Shown here piece after piece: positions 1-7,810 of a stretch of DNA of 64,000 nt. Location: contig NZ_JAQMYP010000021.1 in assembly GCF_028369295.1 (NCBI RefSeq), positions 96,902 through 160,901 of the forward strand, written 5' to 3'. Below the pieces are notes generated by a model. The model had not been told where the DNA came from. It did no database searches and saw only the letters and a list, made by a program, of their open reading frames with translations. The stretch comes from Streptomyces sp. HD (GTDB lineage: Bacteria; Actinomycetota; Actinomycetes; Streptomycetales; Streptomycetaceae). The first letter of the stretch is position 1. Each line of letters starts with the position of its first letter. Position numbers and translations under genes: made by a program.

Positions 1-2234
1 ACTGGCTGAGCGGACGCGGACGGCTGCTGCGGACGGAGGCCCCAGGAGACCCTCGGACCGAAGCTCCGGGGGACCCGGCGTCCGCATCCTCGGCGAAGCC
101 ACGGCCGACGCCCTCGGAGAAGCCATGGCCAACGTCCTCGGAGAAGCCATGGCCGACGTCCCCGGAGAAGCCGTGGCAGCCGGAGTCCTCGCAGGGCCCG
201 CGGAGGAGGCCCTCAAAGGATTCGCAAGCCGATCCCGCGCCCTTGGCGAACGCGCCCTCGGCGAACCCGCGAGCCACGCCCACGGGGCACGGCTCGCCGC
301 TCACCCGTGCCGAGTTGTTCCGGCTGGCGCGGCTCGCACGGCAGGTCCGGCGGGTCTTCGGCGGGCCGCAGGACGTCGAGTTCGGGTTCGACGCGGACGG
401 ACGGCTGTGGCTGTTCCAGAGCCGTCCGATCACGGCGATGGCGGCGCGGCCGGCGCGCGGAGCCCGGCTGCTCGGGCCCGGTCCGGTGGCGGAGACGCTG
501 CCGGGGCAGCTGGCGCCGCTGGAGGAGGACCTGTGGGTGGCGCCGATGGCCCGTGGGCTCGCCGCCGCGCTCGACATCGGCGGCACCGCGCCGCGCCGAC
601 TGCTGAAGTCGGTGCCCGTGGTCACGACGGTCGCCGGACGCGCCGCCGCCGATCTGCGCCTGCTCGGCACCGTGCCCCCGCGGCACCGCTGGCTCGCACT
701 GCTCAACCCGGCTCCCGGAGCGCGCCGGCTCACCGCGGCATGGCGGGTGGGCCGCCTCGCGTCCTCCCTGCCCGGGCTGGCGACCGATCTCACCGCCGAC
801 GTCGACCGCCGCCTCGCCGAGATCCCGCCGCCCAGCGGCCTCTCCGGCTCCTCCCTGGCCGCCGAGCTGCGCTGGACCCGCCGGGTCCTGGTCTCCCTGC
901 ACTCCCAGGAGGCCCTCGCGGGCGCCCTCCTCAGCGAGCCGCCCAAGGCCCGCACCGCGGCCGGCACGGCACTCGCCGCCCTGGCCGAGGCCCGCGCCCA
1001 GGGCATACCCGACGACCAGGTGATCGCGACCGACCCCGTGGTCCTGGCTCTCACCGCCCCGAGCCTGCGCCGACGCGGAGAACTGCCGAACGCCCCGGCC
1101 GCGCCGAACCGGACCGCACCGGACCAGGCCGACGGAGTTCAAGTCGACGCGATTCAAGCCGCCGGGCTTCAGGCCGACGCGGTTCACACCGCCGGGCTTC
1201 AAGCCGACGCGGTTCACACCGCCGGGCTTCAAGCCGACGCGGTTCACACCGCCGGGCTTCAAGCCGACGGCCTTCGGAAGGCCAACGACAGCCTCCCGCC
1301 CGCACCGCGTCCCCCCGCCCTGGAACCGGCCAGGCAAGGCACCCCGACCAGCGCGGCCTTCTCCGTCCACGCCACCCAGCTCACCGGGACCACTCAAGCC
1401 ACGTCCTCCACAAAAACCACCTCTCAAGCACCCCCGGCACCCTCGGCACCCTCGGCACCCCCGGCACCCCCAGCACTCTCGACACTGTCGGCACCCCCGA
1501 CACCCCCGACACCCCCGACACTGTCGGCACCCCCGGCACTCCAAACACTCCAACCACTTCCAGCTCCCCCAATCACCTCAACCCCGAACGCAACGGCCCT
1601 CGCACAGACCACCTCGCGCCCTCCGGCCACATCACCCAGACCCGCCCTCCTCACCCCCCTCCCACCCCGCGAAGCCCTCCGCCTCCGCATCCGCTGGGTG
1701 CAGGAACTGCAGGTGCGCCTCGTGCGGGACGTGGCGCGGCGGCTCGGGATCGACGTGGAGCGCGTGGGCCTGTTGCGGTGGGCGGAGCTGGCCGCCGTGC
1801 TGAACGGCGGTGCCCTGCCCGGCGACCTCCACGCGCGCGTGCCGCAGCCCGAGTCGCCCCCGCTGCCGGACGCCTTCCGGCTGGCGGACGGCCAGGTCGT
1901 CGTCGCCGAGCGCGCCGCGCGCCGGGGCGACGGCGTGCGGGGCGTGTCCGCGGGGCGCGTCGTCGGGACCGTATGGGACGGAACGGGGCCCCGGCCCACG
2001 GACGCCGTCCTGGTGGTGCGCACCCTGGACCCCGCGCTCGCCCCGCTGCTGCCCGGCCTCACCGGCCTGGTCGCCCAGACCGGCAGCCCGTTGTCCCATC
2101 TGGCCGTCCTGGCACGGGAGTTCGGGCTCCCCGCGGTCGTCGGCGCCACCGATGCCGTACGCCGCTTCCCGCCCGGCTCCCGGCTCACCGTCGACGGGAC
2201 CGCCGGTGACGTACGACTGGGGGACGCGCCATGA
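1..2234 (+). CDS. PEP synthase-like PEP-utilizing enzyme, 5' end outside window
   Basis: The frame is open from the first base, so the start lies upstream and only the C-terminal part is seen. Near base 350-430 is the end of a PEP/pyruvate-binding (ATP-grasp) domain, with the hallmark LWLFQSRPIT. At the end is a PEP-utilizing swivelling phosphohistidine domain, with GSPLSHLAVLAREFG, where the His is the expected phosphorylated residue, and a C-terminal VDGTAGDVRL. By family it would transfer phosphate between ATP, pyruvate and PEP, or act on another substrate as the rifampin phosphotransferases do; the substrate cannot be told here. The middle is unusual: a 30-bp repeat coding AGLQADAVHT (about 1131-1270) and a Pro/Ala/Thr/Ser tract of 9-bp units (about 1431-1600) separate the two domains. 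Its stop overlaps the next gene's start (ATGA). Confidence 0.85.
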   Translation, partial: WLSGRGRLLRTEAPGDPRTEAPGDPASASSAKPRPTPSEKPWPTSSEKPWPTSPEKPWQPESSQGPRRRPSKDSQADPAPLANAPSANPRATPTGHGSPLTRAELFRLARLARQVRRVFGGPQDVEFGFDADGRLWLFQSRPITAMAARPARGARLLGPGPVAETLPGQLAPLEEDLWVAPMARGLAAALDIGGTAPRRLLKSVPVVTTVAGRAAADLRLLGTVPPRHRWLALLNPAPGARRLTAAWRVGRLASSLPGLATDLTADVDRRLAEIPPPSGLSGSSLAAELRWTRRVLVSLHSQEALAGALLSEPPKARTAAGTALAALAEARAQGIPDDQVIATDPVVLALTAPSLRRRGELPNAPAAPNRTAPDQADGVQVDAIQAAGLQADAVHTAGLQADAVHTAGLQADAVHTAGLQADGLRKANDSLPPAPRPPALEPARQGTPTSAAFSVHATQLTGTTQATSSTKTTSQAPPAPSAPSAPPAPPALSTLSAPPTPPTPPTLSAPPALQTLQPLPAPPITSTPNATALAQTTSRPPATSPRPALLTPLPPREALRLRIRWVQELQVRLVRDVARRLGIDVERVGLLRWAELAAVLNGGALPGDLHARVPQPESPPLPDAFRLADGQVVVAERAARRGDGVRGVSAGRVVGTVWDGTGPRPTDAVLVVRTLDPALAPLLPGLTGLVAQTGSPLSHLAVLAREFGLPAVVGATDAVRRFPPGSRLTVDGTAGDVRLGDAP
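1131..1270. repeat. 30-bp tandem repeat inside PEP synthase-like gene
   Basis: Three near-identical 30-bp units begin at 1161, 1191 and 1221. A partial copy follows at 1251 and a degenerate copy precedes at 1131. The unit is ten codons (AGLQADAVHT), so changes in copy number keep the reading frame. Confidence 0.9.
1431..1600. repeat. 9-bp periodic Pro/Ala/Thr-coding tract
   Basis: Short imperfect units such as CTCGGCACC and CCCGACACC recur in phase with codons. They give a low-complexity run rich in APP and TPP, probably a flexible linker between the two catalytic domains. Confidence 0.75.
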
Positions 2235-3148
2235 GAAGGATCGCGTACGTCTTCGGAGCGCTGGCCGCGGCCGGTGCGGGGACCTACCTCGTCATCTATC
2301 TGTACCGGTGGCAGTGGCAACGGGCGATGATCTGCGGGGTGTTGCTGCTGGTGGTAGAGGTGATGCTGTTCGGCCTGGTGACGCTGGGACGGCTGAACCG
2401 GATCGAGGAGCGGCTGCGTGACACCGACCGGCGGCAGCGGGAACTGGACGCCCGCCAGGAGGACGTACTGACGCGGCTGCGGGAGCCGGCCGTGGCGCAG
2501 GAGGAGCGGCGGTTCCGGTGGCTGGAGGACCCGGCTGACCGGACGTATGTCTTCGTGCCGGTCCTGATGGTCGCCGGGGTGGTGCTGTCGGGGCTGGCCT
2601 GGGTGGTGCAGAAGATCGCGTCGGCCACGGCCGGGCCCGCCGAGCGGCGGCTGGCCGGACGGCTGGCCGTGCTCGCCGCGCCAGATCCGGCGGCACCCGG
2701 CGACCTGGACGACCTGCCACCGTTGGGCGCCGTGGCCTCCCGGGGCCGTACCGCACGCCTGACCGCCGTCACCCTCGTCGGCGCCACGCTGGTCGGCGCG
2801 CTGATCGTGGGGCTCGCGGAGCTGACCCAGACCCGGGGGGAGGAGGCGAACGAGAACCGGGCGACCTCGGTCCTCGTCCAGCTCGATCTGCGGGGCGCGA
2901 ACGTGTCGTCCGAGGGGAAGGCCCTGGCCGCACAGCAGATCTGGGAGAGCTGCCGGCACTCCACGTCCGCACCGCTGCGACATGCCACGCTGGGTGACCT
3001 GGGGGACGGCATGTTCGCCGGGGTCGTACGGCCCGCGCTCACCGACCACGACCTCATGCGACTGCGCGGCTGCCTGGAGGACGCGACCCTGGAGCGCGCC
3101 CATCTGACGGTGGTCGCCGTCGGCGACGCGGAGTCGGGCGACGACTGA
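2231..3148 (+). CDS. Four-TM membrane protein with cytoplasmic-type coiled coil
   Basis: A 305-aa protein of unknown function. Two hydrophobic helices lie at about residues 4-24 and 33-53. They are followed by a charged, probably coiled-coil stretch (about 55-95, rich in R, E and Q), a third helix near 107-130 and a fourth near 177-198. The remaining C-terminal 100 residues are soluble and contain two Cys. The ATG overlaps the stop of the PEP-synthase-like gene (ATGA), so the two are translationally coupled and probably work together. No catalytic motif is visible and I do not recognise the family. Confidence 0.8.
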   Translation: MRRIAYVFGALAAAGAGTYLVIYLYRWQWQRAMICGVLLLVVEVMLFGLVTLGRLNRIEERLRDTDRRQRELDARQEDVLTRLREPAVAQEERRFRWLEDPADRTYVFVPVLMVAGVVLSGLAWVVQKIASATAGPAERRLAGRLAVLAAPDPAAPGDLDDLPPLGAVASRGRTARLTAVTLVGATLVGALIVGLAELTQTRGEEANENRATSVLVQLDLRGANVSSEGKALAAQQIWESCRHSTSAPLRHATLGDLGDGMFAGVVRPALTDHDLMRLRGCLEDATLERAHLTVVAVGDAESGDD

Positions 3149-3284
3149 CCGCGACGGCCCGCCACGGACGCCAGAGCATGACAAGTGAGACGTTTAGCAC
3201 AAAAACGGACTTATCACCCATTGATCGCAGACCCAGGGGTACTCTTCCAAGGCGCCCTTCGTCCCCTAGTCCCCCGGGTCGCTC

Positions 3285-3989
3285 ATGGCTGTCCTCTCCG
3301 CAACCCTGCCCTACCCTGCCTTCCGCAAGCGCCCCCTTTCCCGGCGCGCCCTGCGGATCCTCATCGGCCTTCTCATCAGCTACCTCGTTCTGTGGGCAGC
3401 CGGAGCCGGCAGCATCCTGGGCCTGTCCTACTGGGCCCGCGAGGAGACCCCGGCGCCCGCCGGAACCCGCACCGTCCAGGGCGTGAACCACTTCCAGTCC
3501 GTGGACGGCAACGGCCGGCTGTGGCGCGGTTCCGCGCCGTCCCCCGCCGGGTACCGGGCGCTGGCCGGCATGGGCATCACCACCGTCGTCGACCTGCGCG
3601 CCGAGCACATGAGCGCGGCCCAACTGGCCGAACCGGGCAAGGCCGGGCTGAACGTCGTACGCCTGCCGATCCGTGACGGTCAGACGCCGGCGCCCAAGCA
3701 GGTGCAGCGCTTCCTCGACGTCGTCTCGTCGTCGTCCGGCCCGGTGTTCGTGCACTGTGGCGCCGGCGTCGGCCGTACGGGCGCGGTGGTCGCCGCGTAT
3801 CTCGTGAAGACCGGTGAGGAGTCGCCGTCGACAGCGGTCCGGCGCAACCTCGCGGTCGGACCGCCGTCGATCGAGCAGATCTACTACGGGCTGAACCTCA
3901 GCCCGGCCAAGGCGGAGCAGCCCCCGCTGCCGGTGGTGGTCCTCAGCCGCCTGGTGGACGCGCCGCGGCGCATCATGTCCTACTTCTGA
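3285..3989 (+). CDS. Membrane-anchored dual-specificity/tyrosine protein phosphatase
   Basis: A 234-aa protein. The signature HCGAGVGRTG at residues 157-166 is the HCx5R phosphatase P-loop, with Cys158 as expected nucleophile and Arg164 binding phosphate. Asp131 in IRDGQTP sits where the general acid is expected. A single transmembrane helix at about 24-47 probably anchors it, with the catalytic domain outside or inside depending on topology. The family removes phosphate from phosphotyrosine, phosphoserine or phosphoinositides; the substrate is unknown. It appears monocistronic, preceded by a 136-bp gap containing an AT-richer patch (3181-3230). Its 3' end has been copied into two further repeats just downstream. 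Confidence 0.87.
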   Translation: MAVLSATLPYPAFRKRPLSRRALRILIGLLISYLVLWAAGAGSILGLSYWAREETPAPAGTRTVQGVNHFQSVDGNGRLWRGSAPSPAGYRALAGMGITTVVDLRAEHMSAAQLAEPGKAGLNVVRLPIRDGQTPAPKQVQRFLDVVSSSSGPVFVHCGAGVGRTGAVVAAYLVKTGEESPSTAVRRNLAVGPPSIEQIYYGLNLSPAKAEQPPLPVVVLSRLVDAPRRIMSYF

Positions 3990-4043
3990 TCCGGTTCATG
4001 GTCCATTTTCTGAGCCGGCCCATGTCGTACTTCTGAGCCGGCC
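3974..4043. repeat. Three 23-24 bp tandem copies of the phosphatase gene end
   Basis: Copies begin at 3974, 3997 and 4021. Each has the form CATG..C.A.TTCTGA.CCGG. The first contains the last codons and stop of the phosphatase gene; the other two are non-coding and each contains a TGA. Confidence 0.8.
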
Positions 4044-4067
4044 AGGGCCACTGGCACAGCACCACCG

Positions 4068-4874
4068 CTACGGCTTTCGCCCCACCGCCCCGTACCCGGG
4101 GATGACCCCGTCGTCCTGTCCGGGTACGGGCTCCCCCAGCTCGGGGTGCCAGTGGTGGGGTACTGCCACGCCGGGGTCGACGAGTTCGAGGCCGTCAAAG
4201 AAGCGGGTGAAGTCCTCGCTGGAGCGCAGGGCCAGGGTGACGCCGGCCGCCTTGAGCTTCTCGGTGGCCGCCCTGGACTCCTCGGGGGTGAAGTCGGCGG
4301 TCGCGTGCGTGATCACCAGGTAGCTGCCGGAGGGGAGTTCGGACAGCAGCCGGCGGACCAGTTCGTGCGCGCCGTCCTCGTCGGGGACGAAGTGCAGCAG
4401 GGCGATGAGGGAGAGGGCCACCGGCCGGTCGAAGTCCAGGACCTTCCGGGCGCCTTCGACGATGGCGTCGGGGTTGCGCACATCGGCCTGCAGGTATTCG
4501 GTGGTGCCTTCGTCCGTGCCGCGCAGCAGGGCCGCCGCGTGGGCCAGCACGATGGGGTCGTTGTCGCAGTAGACGACGCGCGCGTCGGGGGCGATCCGCT
4601 GGGCGACCTGGTGCAGGTTCGGCTCGGTCGGGATTCCCGTGCCGATGTCCAGGAACTGGCGTACGCCCTGCTGGGCGAGCCAGCGGGTGGTGCGGTGCAT
4701 GAACGCGCGGTTGACCCGCGCCATCACCGGGACGCGGGGGTCGAGGGCGAGCATCTGCTGCCCCATGGCCTCGTCGACGGGGTAGTTGTCCTTACCGCCG
4801 AGATACCAGTCGTACATCCGCGCGGGATGCGGCTTGCTCGTGTCGATCTCAACCATTAATCGAGTACCCATCAA
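4068..4874 (-). CDS. SAM-dependent methyltransferase, DUF574 family
   Basis: A 268-aa member of the actinobacterial S-adenosyl methyltransferase family (DUF574/Methyltransf_19). The N-terminus carries the family hallmark ARMYDWYLGGKDNYPVD, followed by the glycine motif FLDIGTGIPT and a YCDNDP acidic loop for SAM. The natural substrate is not established for the family; members are very numerous in Streptomyces. Translation could begin at 4874 or, more in line with family members, at the ATG at 4856 (MVEIDTSKPHPAR). It lies downstream of, and in the same direction as, the DUF397/Xre pair, with about 60 bp between. Confidence 0.88.
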   Translation of the reverse strand: MMGTRLMVEIDTSKPHPARMYDWYLGGKDNYPVDEAMGQQMLALDPRVPVMARVNRAFMHRTTRWLAQQGVRQFLDIGTGIPTEPNLHQVAQRIAPDARVVYCDNDPIVLAHAAALLRGTDEGTTEYLQADVRNPDAIVEGARKVLDFDRPVALSLIALLHFVPDEDGAHELVRRLLSELPSGSYLVITHATADFTPEESRAATEKLKAAGVTLALRSSEDFTRFFDGLELVDPGVAVPHHWHPELGEPVPGQDDGVIPGYGAVGRKP

Positions 4875-4936
4875 GTCAGCGCCAGAATCAAGTCAGTATC
4901 AGTACAGGGGAGTTGAGCGAGTGCCGGACCATCACG

Positions 4937-5191
4937 TCACGACAGCAGAAAGTCCGCCTCCCCCGCCTTGGCGCCCTCGATGAACGCCGTAATCTCGTCC
5001 GTCGTGTAGATCAGCGCCGGCCCGTCCGGGTCGGTCGACTGACGGACGGCGACCCGGCCGTCGGCGAGCTTCATCGCCTCCAGACAGCTGCCGCCGTTGC
5101 CGCCGCTCCACGGCTTGTGCCAGCCCTCGCTGCCCAAGTCCCGCGCGGGCATGCCGTTGTAGACGCGTATGCGCGGTTTGATGCGATCCAT
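4937..5191 (-). CDS. DUF397 domain protein
   Basis: An 84-aa protein with the DUF397 core: SGGNGGSCLEAMKLADG, VAVRQSTDPDGPALIY and a C-terminal FIEGAKAGEAD. In Streptomyces these small proteins are encoded beside Xre regulators of the WhiJ/AbaA type and are thought to modulate them. Here it starts one base after the stop of the regulator gene, so the two are translated together. A single Cys in the GGSC element is the only obviously reactive residue. Confidence 0.92.
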   Translation of the reverse strand: MDRIKPRIRVYNGMPARDLGSEGWHKPWSGGNGGSCLEAMKLADGRVAVRQSTDPDGPALIYTTDEITAFIEGAKAGEADFLLS

Positions 5192-6052
5192 TCACAGCTC
5201 CTTGCGGAGATCCCGGAGGATCCCCTTCGTGCGATGTGCCGTAGCGGCCTGCGCCGCCATGCGGTCCATGACCTCAAGATGGGTGGCCACCTCGGTGCGC
5301 GCGTCGAGATAGACGGCGCCGGTCAGGTACTCGCTGTAGACCATGTCCGGCAGTTCTGACACGGCAAATCGGAACAGCGCGAAGGGCCCGTACGTGCCGG
5401 GGTGCGGCCCGTTCTCGAACGGGGCCACCTGCAACGTCACGTTGGGCAGCTTCGTCACCTCCAGCAGTCTGTCGATCTGGGCACGCATCACCTCCGGGCC
5501 GCCGACGGGGCGGCGCAGCACGGTCTCGTCCATCACGACCCACAGTCGGGGCGCGTCCTCACGGGTGAGCAGTTGCTGGCGTTGCATGCGCAGGGCGACA
5601 TGGCGCTCGATCTCGTCGGGCCTGGTCTGGCCGATGGCGCCCGACCTCAGCACGCCGCGCGCATAGCCCTCGGTCTGCAGCAGACCGGGCACGAAATGGG
5701 GCTCGTACGACCGGATGAGACTGGCCGCGCCCTCCAGGCTCACGTACATCGAGAACCAGCCGGGCAGGATGTCGTGGAACCGCTGCCACCAGCCCGGCTT
5801 GTTGGCGTCCTCGGCGAGTTGCACAAAGCCGTCGGCCTCGTCCTCGGAGACGCCGTACGCCTTCAGGAGCAGCTGGAGGTACGGGATCTTGAGCGCGACC
5901 TCGGCCATCTCCATACGGCGGACCGTGGCGGGGGCGACGCGGAGGATGCGGGCGGCCTCCTCGCGCTTGAGTCCGGCGCGTTCTCGTAGGTCCAGCAGGC
6001 GCCGCCCGAGAACGACCTGACCGACCGTCGGTGCGGACCGCGGCTCGCTCAC
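5192..6052 (-). CDS. Xre-family regulator with DUF5753 (WhiJ type)
   Basis: A 286-aa protein. Residues about 12-65 form a helix-turn-helix of Xre type (GRRLLDLRERAGLKREEAAR, then APATVRRMEMAE). Residues about 95-280 are the DUF5753 sensor-like domain, with hallmarks QTEGYARG and EYLTGAVYLD. Proteins of this type act with DUF397 partners in control of development and antibiotic production in Streptomyces (WhiJ). It is transcribed away from the HATPase gene at 6350, and the 297 bp between probably hold both promoters. The start is GTG at 6052. Confidence 0.93.
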   Translation of the reverse strand: MSEPRSAPTVGQVVLGRRLLDLRERAGLKREEAARILRVAPATVRRMEMAEVALKIPYLQLLLKAYGVSEDEADGFVQLAEDANKPGWWQRFHDILPGWFSMYVSLEGAASLIRSYEPHFVPGLLQTEGYARGVLRSGAIGQTRPDEIERHVALRMQRQQLLTREDAPRLWVVMDETVLRRPVGGPEVMRAQIDRLLEVTKLPNVTLQVAPFENGPHPGTYGPFALFRFAVSELPDMVYSEYLTGAVYLDARTEVATHLEVMDRMAAQAATAHRTKGILRDLRKEL

Positions 6053-6349
6053 GCTCCACCTCCACGAATGAATCCCTGGGATCCCCTGAATCCGCTGGGA
6101 CCGACTGAAACCGGCTCAACTCCGATGGACCGACTGCATCCTGACAGATCGCCTGAATAATTACAGGGCGAACAAATTCTTACAGACCGACTCAATCTCG
6201 ACAGGCCGACGGCGCCATTCGAAGACCTATTCGAAGATCGCGACGGATCTTCGGTGATCCCAACTGGCGCCGTTCGACATGCTGTTGCGAGCAGTGTGCC
6301 ACGGCCTTCCAGAGAGTCACACAGCACTCTGCAATTTCCAGAGTGACAC
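6053..6349. other. Divergent intergenic region, Xre regulator / HATPase gene
   Basis: This 297-bp stretch contains no credible gene. It is AT-richer than its surroundings (for example 6155-6190) and holds loosely repeated GACTGA / GACCGACTG elements between about 6075 and 6200 that could be regulator sites. I cannot place a confident promoter. Confidence 0.5.
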
Positions 6350-7054
6350 TTGCCAAGTGTTCACGGCGGGGCGATAGTGGCAAGCGTGATTCCGTCCCCG
6401 CCCTTAGGAACAGACGCCGCCACAGCCCCCCACGGCCTCGGCGTCGACACGGTCGCCGGGCCCCAGCGGGGTGCCGCCGCCGAGCGCCGGTTCCGTTTCG
6501 AACTGGCCGCGCATCCGGGTTCTCCCGCGCAGGCCAGACGCCTGACCAGGGCCCGGCTCAATGGCTGGGCGGTGTGCGAGGACACCTGCGACACGGCGGC
6601 GCTCGTCGTGTCCGAGCTGGTCACCAACGCGATCGTGCACACCGCCAGCGAGCACATCGTGTGCGAGCTGCACGATGGTGCCGAGCTGGTGCGAATAGCC
6701 GTGCGTGACGAGGGTTGTGCGCCGGGTGAGCCGCATCCGTTGGCGGCGCGGCCCGAGGAGGAGCACGGGAGGGGACTGCTTCTCGTCGACGCGCTCTGCC
6801 ATGCGTGGGGGGCCAACGAACAGGGGGCCGGGCTGGTGGTCTGGGCGGATCTGGCTCGCCGGGTCGGCTTTCCGGGTGCCGCCCCGGTCGCCTCCCTCAG
6901 CACCTCTCCCGGTGACTCCCGCAGGGGCATCGAGCCGTGTGGCGATCTCGGCTGGGGGTCCCGGCCCAAGCCGGGGCCGGCCGGGGGGTCGGGCGACGAG
7001 GACGAGGCCCAGGCCCGGTACGGCGGCGGTGGGACGGGGGCCGGATGGCTGTGA
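6350..7054 (+). CDS. ATP-binding protein, HATPase/anti-sigma regulatory type
   Basis: A 234-aa protein with an RsbW-like HATPase domain. The N box is VSELVTNAIVHT, the G1 box is VRDEG, and the G2 element is HGRGLLLVDAL. Such short HATPase proteins are widespread in Streptomyces, often beside Xre/DUF397 genes; some act as anti-sigma kinases, but most are unassigned. The start at 6350 is TTG; the GTG at 6377 (ASVIPSPP follows) is an equally possible start. The C-terminal 60 residues after the domain are Gly/Pro-rich and not conserved-looking. Its stop is overlapped by the following small gene. Confidence 0.85.
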   Translation: MPSVHGGAIVASVIPSPPLGTDAATAPHGLGVDTVAGPQRGAAAERRFRFELAAHPGSPAQARRLTRARLNGWAVCEDTCDTAALVVSELVTNAIVHTASEHIVCELHDGAELVRIAVRDEGCAPGEPHPLAARPEEEHGRGLLLVDALCHAWGANEQGAGLVVWADLARRVGFPGAAPVASLSTSPGDSRRGIEPCGDLGWGSRPKPGPAGGSGDEDEAQARYGGGGTGAGWL

Positions 7055-7479
7055 GCGGTGCGTCCGGCGGGGGTCAGGTGCTGAACCTGGACACGCTGGT
7101 CCGGCTCCGTCGTGGCCGGCGTACCGTTGCCGTTCCTCGGCGGCTGCATGTCCCTGAAGGGATGACGGCTCCTCTTGGCTGCGACGCGGTCGCGGTTCCG
7201 GCCCGCTTCGGGCCTCTTGTTCTGCCTCGGTTGCCTCGGGTGGGGTGTGTCTACGCCGATGAGGCGCACTGGTGGTGGATCGTGCCGGCCGATTCCGACT
7301 ACGCGTTGGAGTGGCCGGCGTCTGTGCGGTATACGACGGGGGCGGTTGTTCTGGACACGCCTCAGTTGATTCATCGGCCGGACGGGACGGTGCCGTATAC
7401 GCCGCCGATTCCGTTGTATCTGGCGCTGTGCCGGGTCATGGGGATCACGCCTGCCTGGTCCCGGCGGCTCACCGCCTGA
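7045..7479 (+). CDS. Small conserved Streptomyces protein of unknown function
   Basis: A 144-aa protein starting at the ATG at 7045, ten bases inside the end of the HATPase gene, so the pair is likely co-translated. It has a central WWWIVPADSD segment and a C-terminal PPIPLYLALCRVMG. No known enzyme motif is visible. Its repeated association with HATPase regulators in Streptomyces suggests a regulatory partner role, but that is inference. Confidence 0.75.
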   Translation: MAVSGASGGGQVLNLDTLVRLRRGRRTVAVPRRLHVPEGMTAPLGCDAVAVPARFGPLVLPRLPRVGCVYADEAHWWWIVPADSDYALEWPASVRYTTGAVVLDTPQLIHRPDGTVPYTPPIPLYLALCRVMGITPAWSRRLTA

Positions 7480-7810
7480 GGCTCCGCCCGGGGCGCTTTT
7501 CTCGCCCCCGCCGCCCCTACCCGTCCCATCACCAGGGGCTCCGCCCCTTCGACCCCGCTGGGGCTGCCGCCCCAGACCCCGCTTCGGCCTCTGAGGGCCT
7601 TGTCCTCAAACGCCGGACGGGCTGAAAAGCGGACACCGGACGGGGTGAATACCTGAAGCCGGGCGGGCTGAAACCGAAATCGGGCGGGCTGAAAGGCGGA
7701 AAGCGGCGTGCGCCCCGCGTGCACGGCCCGCCCCCGCTCGCGCCCTCCCCCGGACGCCCCCGCCCCGTCATAGTGGCCCTCCGTCACGAGGGACCGTCGG
7801 GGGAGGGTGC
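7480..7810. repeat. Intergenic region with Streptomyces-type GC-rich repeat
   Basis: This 331-bp gap has no credible gene. It contains the familiar Streptomyces intergenic sequence (GGGGCTCCGCCCC-like palindromes near 7530-7580, then TCAAACGCCGGACGGGCTG at about 7608). Two further copies of a CGGGCGGGCTGAAA element follow between 7655 and 7695. The palindromic part can fold and may terminate the upstream pair. Confidence 0.7.
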
